Shown here one piece after another: positions 1 through 8,600 of a stretch of DNA of 61,367 bases. The stretch covers positions 6,141-67,507 of the forward strand of contig JAHYZZ010000012.1 in assembly GCA_019424135.1 (NCBI GenBank), given 5' to 3'. Positions within the stretch are counted from its first letter, which is position 1, and each line of letters starts with the position of its first letter. The stretch comes from Lachnospiraceae bacterium. GTDB taxonomy: Bacteria; Bacillota; Clostridia; Lachnospirales; Lachnospiraceae. The position numbers and the translations under genes were made by a program. A model generated the notes under the pieces. It was not told the DNA's origin, searched no databases, and saw only the letters and a program-made list of their open reading frames with translations.

Positions 1-1
1 G

Positions 2-211
2 GCACAGACAGGAAAGTCTCCAGTAGAGTTTTTTATCCATTTAAAAATGCAGGAAGCCTGCAAGCTTTTAAAGTCTGGACAGATGTATGTCTATGAAGTG
101 GCCGCTGCGCTGGGCTATGAAGATCAGTACTATTTTTCCAGGATTTTTAAAAAAGTGGTAGGAATGTCTCCTAGGGATTACCAGAATGGCGATTATTTTT
201 ATCCAGAGTAA
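2..211 (+). CDS. AraC-family transcriptional regulator, C-terminal fragment
   Basis: The reading frame is open from the window edge and ends at a TAA, giving about 69 residues. They form the second helix-turn-helix of an AraC/XylS DNA-binding domain: a VYEVAAALGYEDQYYFSRIFKK stretch (first half VYEVAAALGYED) followed by the family ending GMSPRDYQ. The sensor part lies outside the window. It sits just upstream of a sugar or polyol dehydrogenase on the same strand, so it may control the genes that follow; that is inference. Confidence 0.9.
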   Translation, partial: AQTGKSPVEFFIHLKMQEACKLLKSGQMYVYEVAAALGYEDQYYFSRIFKKVVGMSPRDYQNGDYFYPE

Positions 212-318
212 GATAGTCCATCAATGGATAAAATATGGAATTTTTAAAAGGAGAAAATCGTGCTATACTCAGACCAGAAATTAGAGATAAGAACATCAAG
301 AAATAGGAGGATGATACT

Positions 319-1383
319 ATGGAAATGAAAATTCCTGAAAAAATGCTGGGAATGAAACTGCCAGGCGGAGCAAAGGTACAGGCGGTTGAAGTGGACGTAC
401 CCCATCCGGGACCGGGGCAGGTATTGTTGAAAATGAAAGCAGCAAGCCTGTGCGGAAGCGATTTGAAGTATATCTATTATGAACACACGGACAAAACTGG
501 AGGAGCAAGATACGACGATGTCATTGCGGGACATGAACCTAGCGGACAGGTTGTAGAGGTAGGTGAAGACGTCATCGACTTTAAGATTGGAGACCGGGTG
601 GTTGTCTATCATATCCAGGGTTGCGGATACTGTGACGAGTGCCGCAAAGGCTTTTTCATCAACTGTCAGAATCCGGAGCGCCGTGCCTATGGATGGCAAA
701 GAGACGGTGCCTTGGCAGAATACATGGTAGCAGATGTGAGCACCTGCATTCATCTGCCAGATTTCCTGACTTATGAAGACGGGGCAATGATCGCCTGTGG
801 ATTTGGAACTGCTTACCAGGGATTGCTCCGTGCAAATGTATCTGGAAATGACCGCGTGCTGGTTATGGGACAAGGACCGGTCGGACAGGCTGCGGTGATT
901 CTTGCAAAGGCCCTTGGGGCACAGACCATTGCAGTGGATATTGCACAAGAGCGTCTGGAGATGGCCAAGAAGATTGGCGCAGATGAAGTTGTCATGGGCG
1001 ATGATGATATGGTAGAAAATGTAATGAAGATGACAGGTGGAAAAGGCGTGGAGGTAGCTATTGACTGTTCCGGCAGCAGCATCGGACGTCACAGATGTCT
1101 GGAAGTAGCAAGAATGTGGGGCAATGTTGTATTTCTGGGCGAGCAGGGAACAGTGACTTTTGAACCAAGCCCGCTTCTTCTTCATAAAAATCTGACACTT
1201 CACGGATCCTGGGTGACCTCTGTGGCCAACATGGAGAAACTGGTAGAACTCTTAGACCGCAAGAAAATACATCCAAGCCAGATTATTACCCATCGGTTCC
1301 CATTGCGTGAAACTGACAAGGCATTCGAAGTGTTTTCATCTGGAAAAACAGGAAAAGTATGTGTCTGCCACGAGATGGAATAA
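319..1383 (+). CDS. zinc-dependent medium-chain alcohol/polyol dehydrogenase
   Basis: This is a 354-residue medium-chain dehydrogenase that should oxidise or reduce a sugar alcohol or related secondary alcohol with NAD(P). Catalytic zinc ligands are visible as C45 (SLCGSD) and H72-E73 (GHEPSG). The structural zinc site is C102, C105, C108 and C116. A Rossmann motif, GQGPVG, lies near residue 190. The ATG follows AGGAGG by about seven bases. The gene lies between an AraC regulator and an M24 protein, with a hairpin after it. The exact substrate cannot be read from the sequence; sorbitol or threonine dehydrogenase-like are the nearest general classes. Confidence 0.85.
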   Translation: MEMKIPEKMLGMKLPGGAKVQAVEVDVPHPGPGQVLLKMKAASLCGSDLKYIYYEHTDKTGGARYDDVIAGHEPSGQVVEVGEDVIDFKIGDRVVVYHIQGCGYCDECRKGFFINCQNPERRAYGWQRDGALAEYMVADVSTCIHLPDFLTYEDGAMIACGFGTAYQGLLRANVSGNDRVLVMGQGPVGQAAVILAKALGAQTIAVDIAQERLEMAKKIGADEVVMGDDDMVENVMKMTGGKGVEVAIDCSGSSIGRHRCLEVARMWGNVVFLGEQGTVTFEPSPLLLHKNLTLHGSWVTSVANMEKLVELLDRKKIHPSQIITHRFPLRETDKAFEVFSSGKTGKVCVCHEME

Positions 1384-1392
1384 GACAGAATC

Positions 1393-1434
1393 AAAGTCCG
1401 TTCTTTTCATGAAGTATGGAAAGGGCGGACTTTT
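1393..1434 (+). terminator. hairpin terminator or attenuator after the dehydrogenase
   Basis: AAAGTCCG pairs with CGGACTTT, with a further CTTT/AAAG pairing inside, followed by a short T-run. It may limit readthrough into the M24 gene. Confidence 0.6.
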
Positions 1435-1475
1435 CCGCAAAAAGGTGATGATATCATACAGGAGGAGATGAAAAC

Positions 1476-2546
1476 ATGGATCATGTAACGAGAGTGAGAG
1501 AATGGCTGAAGGATAAAGGATACGATGGAGTTATCTTAAATCGGAGAGATAATTTTACCTGGGTCAGCGGAGGAGCGAAAAATGCGGTATGTACCAACAT
1601 AGAAACAGGAATCGGCTATTATGTGATCAGTCAGGAAGACGTAAAACTTCTGGCTGACAGCAGCGATGCTCCTCGTATGGAAAAAGAGCAGAATCCTTTG
1701 GAGGCAGAGACGATCCTGGTTCCCTGGTATACTTCCATGGAATCATACCTGCAGAATCTGACCAAGGAAAAAGTTTATGTTTCTGATACGGGTATCGCTG
1801 GTACGAAAAATGTGCAGAGCAAGCTGGTGGAACTGCGGATGCATTTAAACGAGGAAGAAGTCCGGCGGTACCGTGAGATCGGGCAGGCCTGCGCCAGAAT
1901 CGTAGAGGGAGTCTGTAAAGATGCATGTCCGGGACAGACCGAGGAAGAGGTGGCCTGTGAGCTGAAATGCCGTTGCCTGAAAGAAGGCATCAGCCCGGAC
2001 TGTGTATTGGTCGGTTCAGACGAACGGATCCTGAATTACCGCCATCCCGTGCCCACAGACAAAAAGATTGAAAACAGCCTGATGGTTGTGCTGGGCGGTG
2101 AAAAATATGGCTTAAATATCAGCATGACCAGGATCGTATATTTTGGATTGGTGCCCGAAGAAATCAAGAAAAGGTACGAAAGCACAGCATATATTTTTGC
2201 GTGCATGCAGTGCATGATGAAAGAAGGCATGTCTTATCAGGAATATTTCCTGAAGGTACAGAAGCTGTACCAGGAGGCAGGATACGACGGAGAATGGAAA
2301 CTACATCATCAGGGAGGACCTACCGGTTATGGATGCCGCGAATTCGTAATCACACCTGACACCCAGGGACAGATATTCAATGGAGAGGCCTTTGCATGGA
2401 ATCCCACGATCAAAGGAACAAAATGCGAAGAAACCACATATCTGACAAAAAATGGCGTCGAAACCTTCACCAGGACAAAAGAATGGCCGTGCAAAGAAAT
2501 CAAGACTCCCTATGGAACATTCCAAGTTGCGGAGATCTTATGCTAA
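1476..2546 (+). CDS. M24 (creatinase/aminopeptidase P fold) protein lacking metal ligands
   Basis: This 356-residue protein has the two-domain layout of Xaa-Pro aminopeptidase relatives: an N-terminal creatinase-like domain (about 1-125) and a pita-bread C-terminal domain (about 130-356). The start follows AGGAGG. The metal site is abnormal. Where active M24 peptidases have an Asp in D-x-G and a second in S-D-x-T-R, this protein reads VVLGGEKYG and NISMTR, so both aspartates are gone. The HHQGGPTGYG histidine and a late CEETTYLT glutamate remain. By analogy with creatinase it may be a metal-free hydrolase or a non-enzymatic protein. It follows a dehydrogenase gene and may be co-transcribed with it. 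Confidence 0.8.
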   Translation: MDHVTRVREWLKDKGYDGVILNRRDNFTWVSGGAKNAVCTNIETGIGYYVISQEDVKLLADSSDAPRMEKEQNPLEAETILVPWYTSMESYLQNLTKEKVYVSDTGIAGTKNVQSKLVELRMHLNEEEVRRYREIGQACARIVEGVCKDACPGQTEEEVACELKCRCLKEGISPDCVLVGSDERILNYRHPVPTDKKIENSLMVVLGGEKYGLNISMTRIVYFGLVPEEIKKRYESTAYIFACMQCMMKEGMSYQEYFLKVQKLYQEAGYDGEWKLHHQGGPTGYGCREFVITPDTQGQIFNGEAFAWNPTIKGTKCEETTYLTKNGVETFTRTKEWPCKEIKTPYGTFQVAEILC

Positions 2547-2556
2547 AGGGGACGCT

Positions 2557-2597
2557 AAGGGGGACGGGGGATTTCCAAAAATCCCCCGTCCCCTTTG
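2557..2597. terminator. bidirectional GGGGAC-type terminator between convergent genes
   Basis: A near-perfect inverted repeat with arms GGGGACGGGGGATTT and AAATCCCCCGTCCCC lies between two convergent genes, with A and T runs on both sides. It probably ends transcription from both directions. Confidence 0.8.
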
Positions 2598-2654
2598 ATA
2601 GTTTTCAACATTTTATTCACACAAGTTACCCCCAAATGGGGGATAACTTGGAGT

Positions 2655-3527
2655 TTATTTCCAGTCCAGCATATATTTCTGGAAGACGACTGCATCGTGA
2701 GCGTCCTTGTCCAGTTGTTCTTCGGATGCTCCGTGGCTGATATCACGCCAGACGTGAATGTCCTGGCCAACTTGTCCGCCCATGGTGACGAAAGGTTCCA
2801 TAACGACAGTGCCGTCATATCCGATATCCCTTAAAGCGTTTCCGATCTCACGCCATGGGGTGCGTCCTTTTCCAGGAACCATGCGGTTGCATTCTCCGGT
2901 GTGGAAGTGCCCAAGCAAACTTCCGGCTGTTCGGATGGCATCTCCGATACTGGATTCTTCTATATTCATATGGAAGGTATCAAGCATGACTTTCACATTA
3001 TCCATTCCCACTTCCTTGACAAATGCAACCCCTTCTTCTGCGGTGTTTAAGATATGGTTTTCAAAACGGTTTAATACTTCCATTCCCAAATTAATCCCAT
3101 ACTGTTTTGCCACGGGGGCGATATCCTGCATGGCCTCGACACTACGTTTCCAGTCGCCGGCCTTGTCTACACCCTGGGAAAAGTCCAGGGGCCAGTAAGA
3201 ATATAAAGCGCCGCCAATCAGATGGATGTCAAGCTGAGCCATCACATCAAAGAGACGAGTGAACCATTCTTTTGCATTCTTGCGGATGGCAGGATCGGCA
3301 GAACCAAGGTTATGGTCGTATGTCGGGCCATATCCGGCGGTAATTTCAATGTTGTTTGCCTTTGCACAGTCACGTAGAGCCCGGATCTGGTCCTTCGTGT
3401 AATCTGGCAGAGGAGCCGCACCTACCTCTAAGATATCAAAGCCAAGACGAGCCACTTTATCGACATAGTATGTATAGTCCGCTGCCCATTCTTTTTCCCA
3501 GTAAGCATAGTAAATTCCGTGTTTCAT
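2655..3527 (-). CDS. D-allulose (D-psicose)/D-tagatose 3-epimerase
   Basis: The 290-residue TIM-barrel protein interconverts ketohexoses at C3, classically D-fructose and D-allulose. The start MKHGIYYAYWE and the segments HLIGGALYSYWP, LDTFHMNIE, GHFHTGECNR and VVMEPF are those of clostridial D-psicose 3-epimerases. The four metal ligands fall at E150, D183, H209 and E244, the same numbers reported for the Clostridium cellulolyticum enzyme; E150 and E244 are the catalytic pair. It is read on the opposite strand from its neighbours and diverges from a ROK regulator gene, which probably controls it. In the cell it likely feeds allulose, tagatose or sorbose into central ketohexose metabolism. 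Confidence 0.95.
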   Translation of the reverse strand: MKHGIYYAYWEKEWAADYTYYVDKVARLGFDILEVGAAPLPDYTKDQIRALRDCAKANNIEITAGYGPTYDHNLGSADPAIRKNAKEWFTRLFDVMAQLDIHLIGGALYSYWPLDFSQGVDKAGDWKRSVEAMQDIAPVAKQYGINLGMEVLNRFENHILNTAEEGVAFVKEVGMDNVKVMLDTFHMNIEESSIGDAIRTAGSLLGHFHTGECNRMVPGKGRTPWREIGNALRDIGYDGTVVMEPFVTMGGQVGQDIHVWRDISHGASEEQLDKDAHDAVVFQKYMLDWK

Positions 3528-3658
3528 AGCTGTGATTCCTCCTTTATTCTTTTCGAATTTCTTTCATAGTATAGCACCAGAATGTCAAAAAAACAACAAA
3601 ATTGACCAATGGATTTTTTAAAATATAGAAAATAATTGTGCGAACTGGACAAAACCTA

Positions 3659-3687
3659 TTGAAAATTGAGAAAATGAGTGTTATAAT
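3659..3687 (+). promoter_or_regulatory. sigma-A promoter of the ROK regulator gene
   Basis: TTGAAA at 3659 and TATAAT at 3682 are separated by 17 bases. Confidence 0.7.
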
Positions 3688-3696
3688 AGTTCCATG

Positions 3697-3734
3697 TTAA
3701 AAAAGTACTTAAATAAACACCTTAAAAAAGTAGG
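3697..3734 (+). promoter_or_regulatory. candidate ROK operator with direct repeats
   Basis: TTAAAAAAGTA occurs twice, at 3697 and 3722, 25 bases apart and just downstream of the promoter. The second copy belongs to a segment, ATAAACACCTTAAAAAAG, that resembles the sequence upstream of the SDR gene at 5053-5077. This suggests one regulator acts at both places; binding is inferred. Confidence 0.45.
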
Positions 3735-3745
3735 TGAGCGGGGGA

Positions 3746-4915
3746 ATGAAGGCAGGTACAAATAATTCAGATGTCAGAAGAACGAACAGGAATCGTGTGT
3801 TCCGGTTCATTAATCATACAAAAGAGACTTGTATGTCGGAAATTTCTTCTGCCCTTGAGATCAGTGGGCCGACAGTCATGTCAATTGTAAAGGAACTGAA
3901 GGAATCAGGCGTTATCAAAGAGGTGGGCGAGTACGAGTCGACAGGAGGCAGAAAGGCGAAGGCAATTGCCTCGGTAAAGGATTTCCGCTATGCCATAGGC
4001 GTAGATATTACATTGAATCATGTGGGAATTGTTTATACAGATTTAAGTGAGGAGGCTCTGACGCATAAGCGGATTCAGAAACCCTTCCAAAGAAGTGAGC
4101 AGTACATAAAGGAGCTTGCCGATATTGTAAAAGAATTTGTAAAAGAGAATGAGATTCCAGAAGACCGGATCCTTGGCATGGGGCTTTCCATGCCGGTGAT
4201 TGTTGACAGGCTGGAACATACGATATCAAATTCACATGTGTTGGGATATTATGGAATCCCGTGTGAAAAATGGACAGATAAAATGCCGTATCCGTGTGAG
4301 ATCATGAACGATGCCAGCGCAGCGGCACTGGCAGAGGTAACCTGGCAGAAGGATCAGGAAAGCATGGTATACCTTCTACTTAGCAACTCGGTGGGCGGAG
4401 CGGTATTTATTCAGCCGGAGAGCCGAAAAGGCGAAGAAGGATGCCCGACAGAGAATCTGGTTTATACCCATGAAGGAGATCACTGGCGAAGCGGTGAATT
4501 CGGCCATATGACATTATATCCGGGAGGAAAACCTTGCTACTGTGGCAAGAGAGGGTGTGTGGATGTCTATTGTTCTGCAAAGAATCTGGCAGATCTGGAA
4601 GACGGAAGGCTGGAACGTTTTTTTGAACAGATGGAAAAGGGCAATCAAAAATACCAGGATGTCTGGGAAACATATCTGGATCACCTGGCGATTGCAGTGG
4701 ACAATCTGAGAATGGCATTTGACTGTGATGTGGTTTTAGGAGGGTATGTAGGAAGTTTTCTGGAACCATATATAGATGATCTACGGAAAAGGTTGTCTCC
4801 ATTAGATATTTTTGACCACAACGGATCTTATGCAAGAGCGTGCCGTTATCAAAAGGAAGCCTCGGCGTTAGGCGCGGCGCTTTACCAGATGGAGGAGTAT
4901 ATTTCTTCTATATAA
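3746..4915 (+). CDS. ROK-family transcriptional regulator
   Basis: An N-terminal winged helix (about residues 12-65, with EISSALEISGPTVMSIVKELKESG) is followed by a ROK sugar-kinase-like domain. The ROK zinc motif CYCGKRGCVD is present. The kinase ATP-binding DxGGT signature is replaced by GVDITLN, so this should be a sugar-responsive repressor rather than a kinase. I chose ATG 3746 because AGGTGAG lies seven bases upstream; a GTG at 3734 in the same frame is possible. It heads the SDR-ABC transporter cluster and is a paralogue of the ROK protein at 11204. Confidence 0.88.
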   Translation: MKAGTNNSDVRRTNRNRVFRFINHTKETCMSEISSALEISGPTVMSIVKELKESGVIKEVGEYESTGGRKAKAIASVKDFRYAIGVDITLNHVGIVYTDLSEEALTHKRIQKPFQRSEQYIKELADIVKEFVKENEIPEDRILGMGLSMPVIVDRLEHTISNSHVLGYYGIPCEKWTDKMPYPCEIMNDASAAALAEVTWQKDQESMVYLLLSNSVGGAVFIQPESRKGEEGCPTENLVYTHEGDHWRSGEFGHMTLYPGGKPCYCGKRGCVDVYCSAKNLADLEDGRLERFFEQMEKGNQKYQDVWETYLDHLAIAVDNLRMAFDCDVVLGGYVGSFLEPYIDDLRKRLSPLDIFDHNGSYARACRYQKEASALGAALYQMEEYISSI

Positions 4916-5014
4916 ATAGCAGACGAGTCAATGTGACGAAAAACGAGGTTGATAAAAAAATAACATTATACAATTTGCATAAAAAACAAAAAATATTTTG
5001 GCTGATATTACGTA

Positions 5015-5077
5015 TTGCGAAATAAGGATAAACAGGCATATAATTAAAATATATTTATAAAACACCTTTACAAAAGG
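5015..5077 (+). promoter_or_regulatory. promoter and candidate ROK operator of the SDR-ABC operon
   Basis: TTGCGA at 5015 and TATAAT at 5039 (18-base spacer) are followed by ATAAAACACCTTTACAAAAG, a near match to the segment upstream of the ROK gene. An operator placed at the start of transcription fits repression relieved by sugar. Confidence 0.5.
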
Positions 5078-5121
5078 CGCGATAAAAATGTAGAACGGCT
5101 AGCAACCGGAAGGAGGAAAAA

Positions 5122-5898
5122 ATGGGAATTATCGAAAAAATGAGACTGGACGGAAAAGCAATCTATGTTACAGGCGCTGCAAGTGGTATCGGGAAATGTG
5201 CAGCTATGGCGTTTGCAGAAGCAGGAGCAGACGTGGCTATCGTTGATATCAATATTGAAGGCGCTCAGAAAGTAGCAGATGAGATTAAAGAAGCGACAGG
5301 CTCTAATACGATTGCTATCGCATGCGATGTGACAAAGCAGGATCAGGTAGAAGCCATGGTTGCCAAAGTGGTTGAAACTTATGGAAAGCTTGATGCATGC
5401 TATAACAATGCAGGAATTTGCATTAATGAGGATGCGGATAAGATGACTTATGAGCAGTGGCTGAAAGTTATTGACATCAATCTTAATGGCGTTTTCCTTT
5501 GCGCGACAGCAGCAGGACGCGTGATGCTCAAACAGGGATATGGATCCATTATCAATACAGCTTCCATGTCTGGACACATTGTAAATGTGCCGCAGCCACA
5601 GTGTGCATATAATGCATCAAAAGCTGGCGTAATCATGCTGACAAAATCCCTTGCTGTAGAATGGGCAAAGAAAGGCGTGCGCGTAAACTGCATCAGTCCT
5701 GGATATATCGGAACAGAACTGATTTTGAATAATGAAGGACTGAAACCTTTGATGAAACAGTGGAATGACATGGCGCCGATGGGACGAGTTGGAAAGCCGG
5801 AAGAACTCCAGTCTGTCCTGGTATATCTGGCAGGAGACAGCTGCCCGTTCACGACAGGGTCTGACATCGTCGTAGATGGAGCATTTACTTGCTTCTAA
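5122..5898 (+). CDS. SDR-family sugar/polyol oxidoreductase
   Basis: This 258-residue classical short-chain dehydrogenase has the cofactor motif TGAASGIG (residues 17-24), NNAG at about 95-98, and the catalytic S150, Y163 and K167. D42 at the end of strand beta-2 (VDIN) favours NAD over NADP. The C-terminus ends with the common DGAFTCF type seen in sorbose reductase and arabinitol or gluconate dehydrogenase relatives. It is the first gene of an operon with a ribose-type ABC importer, so it probably reduces or oxidises the imported sugar or polyol. The substrate is not determined. Confidence 0.88.
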   Translation: MGIIEKMRLDGKAIYVTGAASGIGKCAAMAFAEAGADVAIVDINIEGAQKVADEIKEATGSNTIAIACDVTKQDQVEAMVAKVVETYGKLDACYNNAGICINEDADKMTYEQWLKVIDINLNGVFLCATAAGRVMLKQGYGSIINTASMSGHIVNVPQPQCAYNASKAGVIMLTKSLAVEWAKKGVRVNCISPGYIGTELILNNEGLKPLMKQWNDMAPMGRVGKPEELQSVLVYLAGDSCPFTTGSDIVVDGAFTCF

Positions 5899-5962
5899 AT
5901 TATACAGATAGCTAATAGCAAAGGCTATAAAAATACATTTTCATTAAAAAGGAGGACGAAAT

Positions 5963-6994
5963 ATGAAAAAGAAAGTGTTAAGTGCTATCCTTTGTGTCGC
6001 AATGGTAGCAACAATGCTGATTGGATGCTCAAGCGGATCATCTGACAGTGGAGACAGCTCAGACAGTGGATCTGATGAAGGTTCCGGCGGCGGAAAGAAG
6101 ATCGGAATCACGATCCAGAACATCGAGAATGCTTACTGGGCAGGTGTTATGAGCAAGCTTCAGGAAATCCTGGATGATAACGGATATGAAGCTACAATCG
6201 TTGGATGCGAAGAGAATGCATCAACACAGATCAGCCAGATCGAGAACTTTATCACCAGCGGATGTGATATGATCATGGTACATCCTCATGATGCAGATGC
6301 AGTAGAAGAGTCTTGTAAACAGGCTCTGGATGCAGGTATCAAGGTAATGTGCTGGGATAACGAGATGGAAAACACCACAGCTAACTGGGTTCTTGACAAC
6401 ACAGAACTTGGTAAAGAAATCGGTAAGACAGCTGCAAACTTCATCAACGAACACTTCACAGCTGACAACAAAGCTGAAGTATGTGTAATCGGTAAACCGG
6501 ATACACAGGTTCTGTTAGAGAGACAGCAGGGTATTGAAGCAGGTCTGGAAGAGAACTGCGAAGATAACTACGAGATCGTTGCAACAATCGAAGGTGTTGT
6601 AAATAACGAAGTTCAGTCCCAGGCTGAGACCGTTCTTCAGGCTCATCCAGATTGTAAGGTATGGGTTGGTGTAGGCGCCGGCGCTATGATCGGATCCAAC
6701 ACAGCACTCCTTGCACACTACGGCGGAGCTGGCAACATTCCAGAAGATGTTGGAGTTATCACAACTGACGTTACAAGCGAGCAGTTAGACGCTCTGCAGG
6801 CTGGAGACGAAGCAGTTAGAGCTATCGTAGGATTCGAAGGCTCCAACACTGATACAGCACAGGCATGTTTCGAAATGTTTGAGAAGATCCTGAACGGTGA
6901 CTTTGATAATGTATCAGGCGATGAGAAGAACGTATACAGACCGACAATGGAAATCAATATGGACAATATTGAAGAGATCCAGGCAGGTATGTAA
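5963..6994 (+). CDS. sugar ABC transporter substrate-binding lipoprotein (RbsB/Peripla_BP_4 type)
   Basis: This is a 343-residue lipoprotein. A 21-residue signal peptide ends in the lipobox LIGC (C22) and is followed by a Ser/Gly/Asp-rich linker. The mature part has the two-lobed periplasmic-binding-protein-4 fold, starting IGITIQNIENAYWAGV. It should capture a sugar at the outer membrane face and deliver it to the permease two genes downstream. The start follows AAGGAGGA. It is separated from the ATPase gene by a stable hairpin that may raise its mRNA level relative to the rest. Confidence 0.92.
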   Translation: MKKKVLSAILCVAMVATMLIGCSSGSSDSGDSSDSGSDEGSGGGKKIGITIQNIENAYWAGVMSKLQEILDDNGYEATIVGCEENASTQISQIENFITSGCDMIMVHPHDADAVEESCKQALDAGIKVMCWDNEMENTTANWVLDNTELGKEIGKTAANFINEHFTADNKAEVCVIGKPDTQVLLERQQGIEAGLEENCEDNYEIVATIEGVVNNEVQSQAETVLQAHPDCKVWVGVGAGAMIGSNTALLAHYGGAGNIPEDVGVITTDVTSEQLDALQAGDEAVRAIVGFEGSNTDTAQACFEMFEKILNGDFDNVSGDEKNVYRPTMEINMDNIEEIQAGM

Positions 6995-7031
6995 GAGTTT
7001 TCTAAAAAAGTAGTTGGTTAATACAAACAGA

Positions 7032-7059
7032 TGGGGGCAGTTTTCTTAAGCTGCCCCCA
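7032..7059 (+). other. intergenic mRNA hairpin between binding protein and ATPase genes
   Basis: TGGGGGCAG pairs with CTGCCCCCA around a ten-base loop. No T-run follows, so it is more likely a 3'-end stabiliser for the binding-protein message than a full terminator. Confidence 0.6.
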
Positions 7060-7083
7060 GAAAAAATATCACGGGGGAAGAAT

Positions 7084-8598
7084 ATGAGCGAAGAATATGT
7101 ATTGGAATTAGAGCATATAAGAAAAGAATACCCGGGTGTTGTTGCGCTGAAAGATGTTACGCTTCAGTTGAAAAAAGGCGAGATTCTGGCTTTGATCGGT
7201 GAGAACGGTGCCGGAAAGTCTACCTTGATCAAGTGTTGCTCCGGGGCGGTTATTCCGACCTCCGGTAAGATCAAAGTAAACGGAAAAGAATTTACGAGTA
7301 TGACGCCTCAGCTTGCGTCTGAAAACGGTATCGCAATTATTTATCAGGAGTTTAACAATGTTAAAGAGTTGTCAGCGGCCGAAAACTTATTCCTGGGACA
7401 TCCAATTAGAAAGGGAATTATGGTCGACAAGGCAGCCATGGAAAAAGAGGCTGCTAAGGCGTTTGACAGATTACATATTAAGATCAACCCGAAGGAATTA
7501 ATGAAAAATTTGACTGTCGGCTATCAGCAGATGGTAGAGATTGCCAAGGCTATCCAGCAGAATGCAAAGATTCTGATCATGGATGAGCCGTCTGCGCCTC
7601 TGACCAGCAAGGAAGTCGAGAGTATGTTTGAGGTGGTGGAGCTCTTAAAGGAGCAGGGCGTATCCATCATTTACATCTCCCATCGTCTGGAGGAGATTTA
7701 TCGGTTGTCAGACAGAATCGAGGTTCTGCGTGATGGAGAGTATATCAAGACTCTGATCACCAAGGACAGCGAGGTTCAGGAGCTGATCAAACTGATGGTA
7801 GGTCGTGAACTGACAGAGACCTATCCGCCGAGAGGAGACTGCATCAAGAAAGATGATGTGGTGCTGGAACTGAAAAACGTAACTGGAAACGGAGACCGTG
7901 ACATCAGCCTTAAGGTGCGCAGAGGAGAGATCCTTGGCCTTGGCGGACTGGTAGGAGCCGGACGTACGGAGCTTGCAGAGATGATTTTCGGTGCAGCGAA
8001 AAAACAGTCTGGACAAATTATTTTTAAAGGAAAAGAAGTCAACCCGAAGAGCCCTCGGGAGGCAATAGATTTGGGAATCGCACTGGTGCCGGAGGACCGG
8101 AAACGCCACGGCGCTATGTTGGGAATATCCATCAAGAATAATATTAATATGCCGATTTACCAGAGGAACTCTACTTTAAGCGTGATCAATTCCAAGAAGG
8201 AAAAGACCATCGCTGAAAAGTACAAAGAAAATATGGCTATTAAGACTCCATCTTTGAATCAGCTGGTAAAGAACTTAAGTGGTGGTAATCAGCAGAAGGT
8301 TATCCTTGGAAGATGGCTGGCAGCTGATTCTGAACTGATCATATTTGACGAACCTACGCGTGGTATTGATGTAGGCGCAAAACATGAGATTTATAAGTTA
8401 ATGAACGATTTAGTGGAAAAAGAGGGAAAGGCAATTCTGATGATTTCTTCTGAAATGGAAGAATTAATGGGTATGTCAGATCGGATCATTGTCCTGGCAG
8501 AGGGTGATATGACTGGTGAAATCAGTAAAGAAGAATTCAGCCAGGAGACCATTATGGCATATGCATCAGCGGCTAAATCCAAGGTTGAGGAGGCTTAA
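7084..8598 (+). CDS. sugar ABC transporter ATP-binding protein (RbsA/MglA type)
   Basis: The 504-residue protein carries two fused ATPase domains. The first has a full Walker A, GENGAGKST, near residue 39. The second has the degenerate GLVGAGRTE typical of ribose and galactose importers, the PEDRKRHG motif, and a second signature LSGGNQQK. In the first domain the signature region reads NLTVGYQQM, as is usual in this subfamily. It powers import with the adjacent permease and binding protein. The downstream permease begins two bases after its stop. Confidence 0.95.
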   Translation: MSEEYVLELEHIRKEYPGVVALKDVTLQLKKGEILALIGENGAGKSTLIKCCSGAVIPTSGKIKVNGKEFTSMTPQLASENGIAIIYQEFNNVKELSAAENLFLGHPIRKGIMVDKAAMEKEAAKAFDRLHIKINPKELMKNLTVGYQQMVEIAKAIQQNAKILIMDEPSAPLTSKEVESMFEVVELLKEQGVSIIYISHRLEEIYRLSDRIEVLRDGEYIKTLITKDSEVQELIKLMVGRELTETYPPRGDCIKKDDVVLELKNVTGNGDRDISLKVRRGEILGLGGLVGAGRTELAEMIFGAAKKQSGQIIFKGKEVNPKSPREAIDLGIALVPEDRKRHGAMLGISIKNNINMPIYQRNSTLSVINSKKEKTIAEKYKENMAIKTPSLNQLVKNLSGGNQQKVILGRWLAADSELIIFDEPTRGIDVGAKHEIYKLMNDLVEKEGKAILMISSEMEELMGMSDRIIVLAEGDMTGEISKEEFSQETIMAYASAAKSKVEEA

Positions 8599-8600
8599 TT

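Noticed and set aside
244..1203. 319-residue open frame on the minus strand
   Set aside because: It is antisense to a dehydrogenase with complete zinc motifs, lacks a ribosome site and has no recognisable domain.
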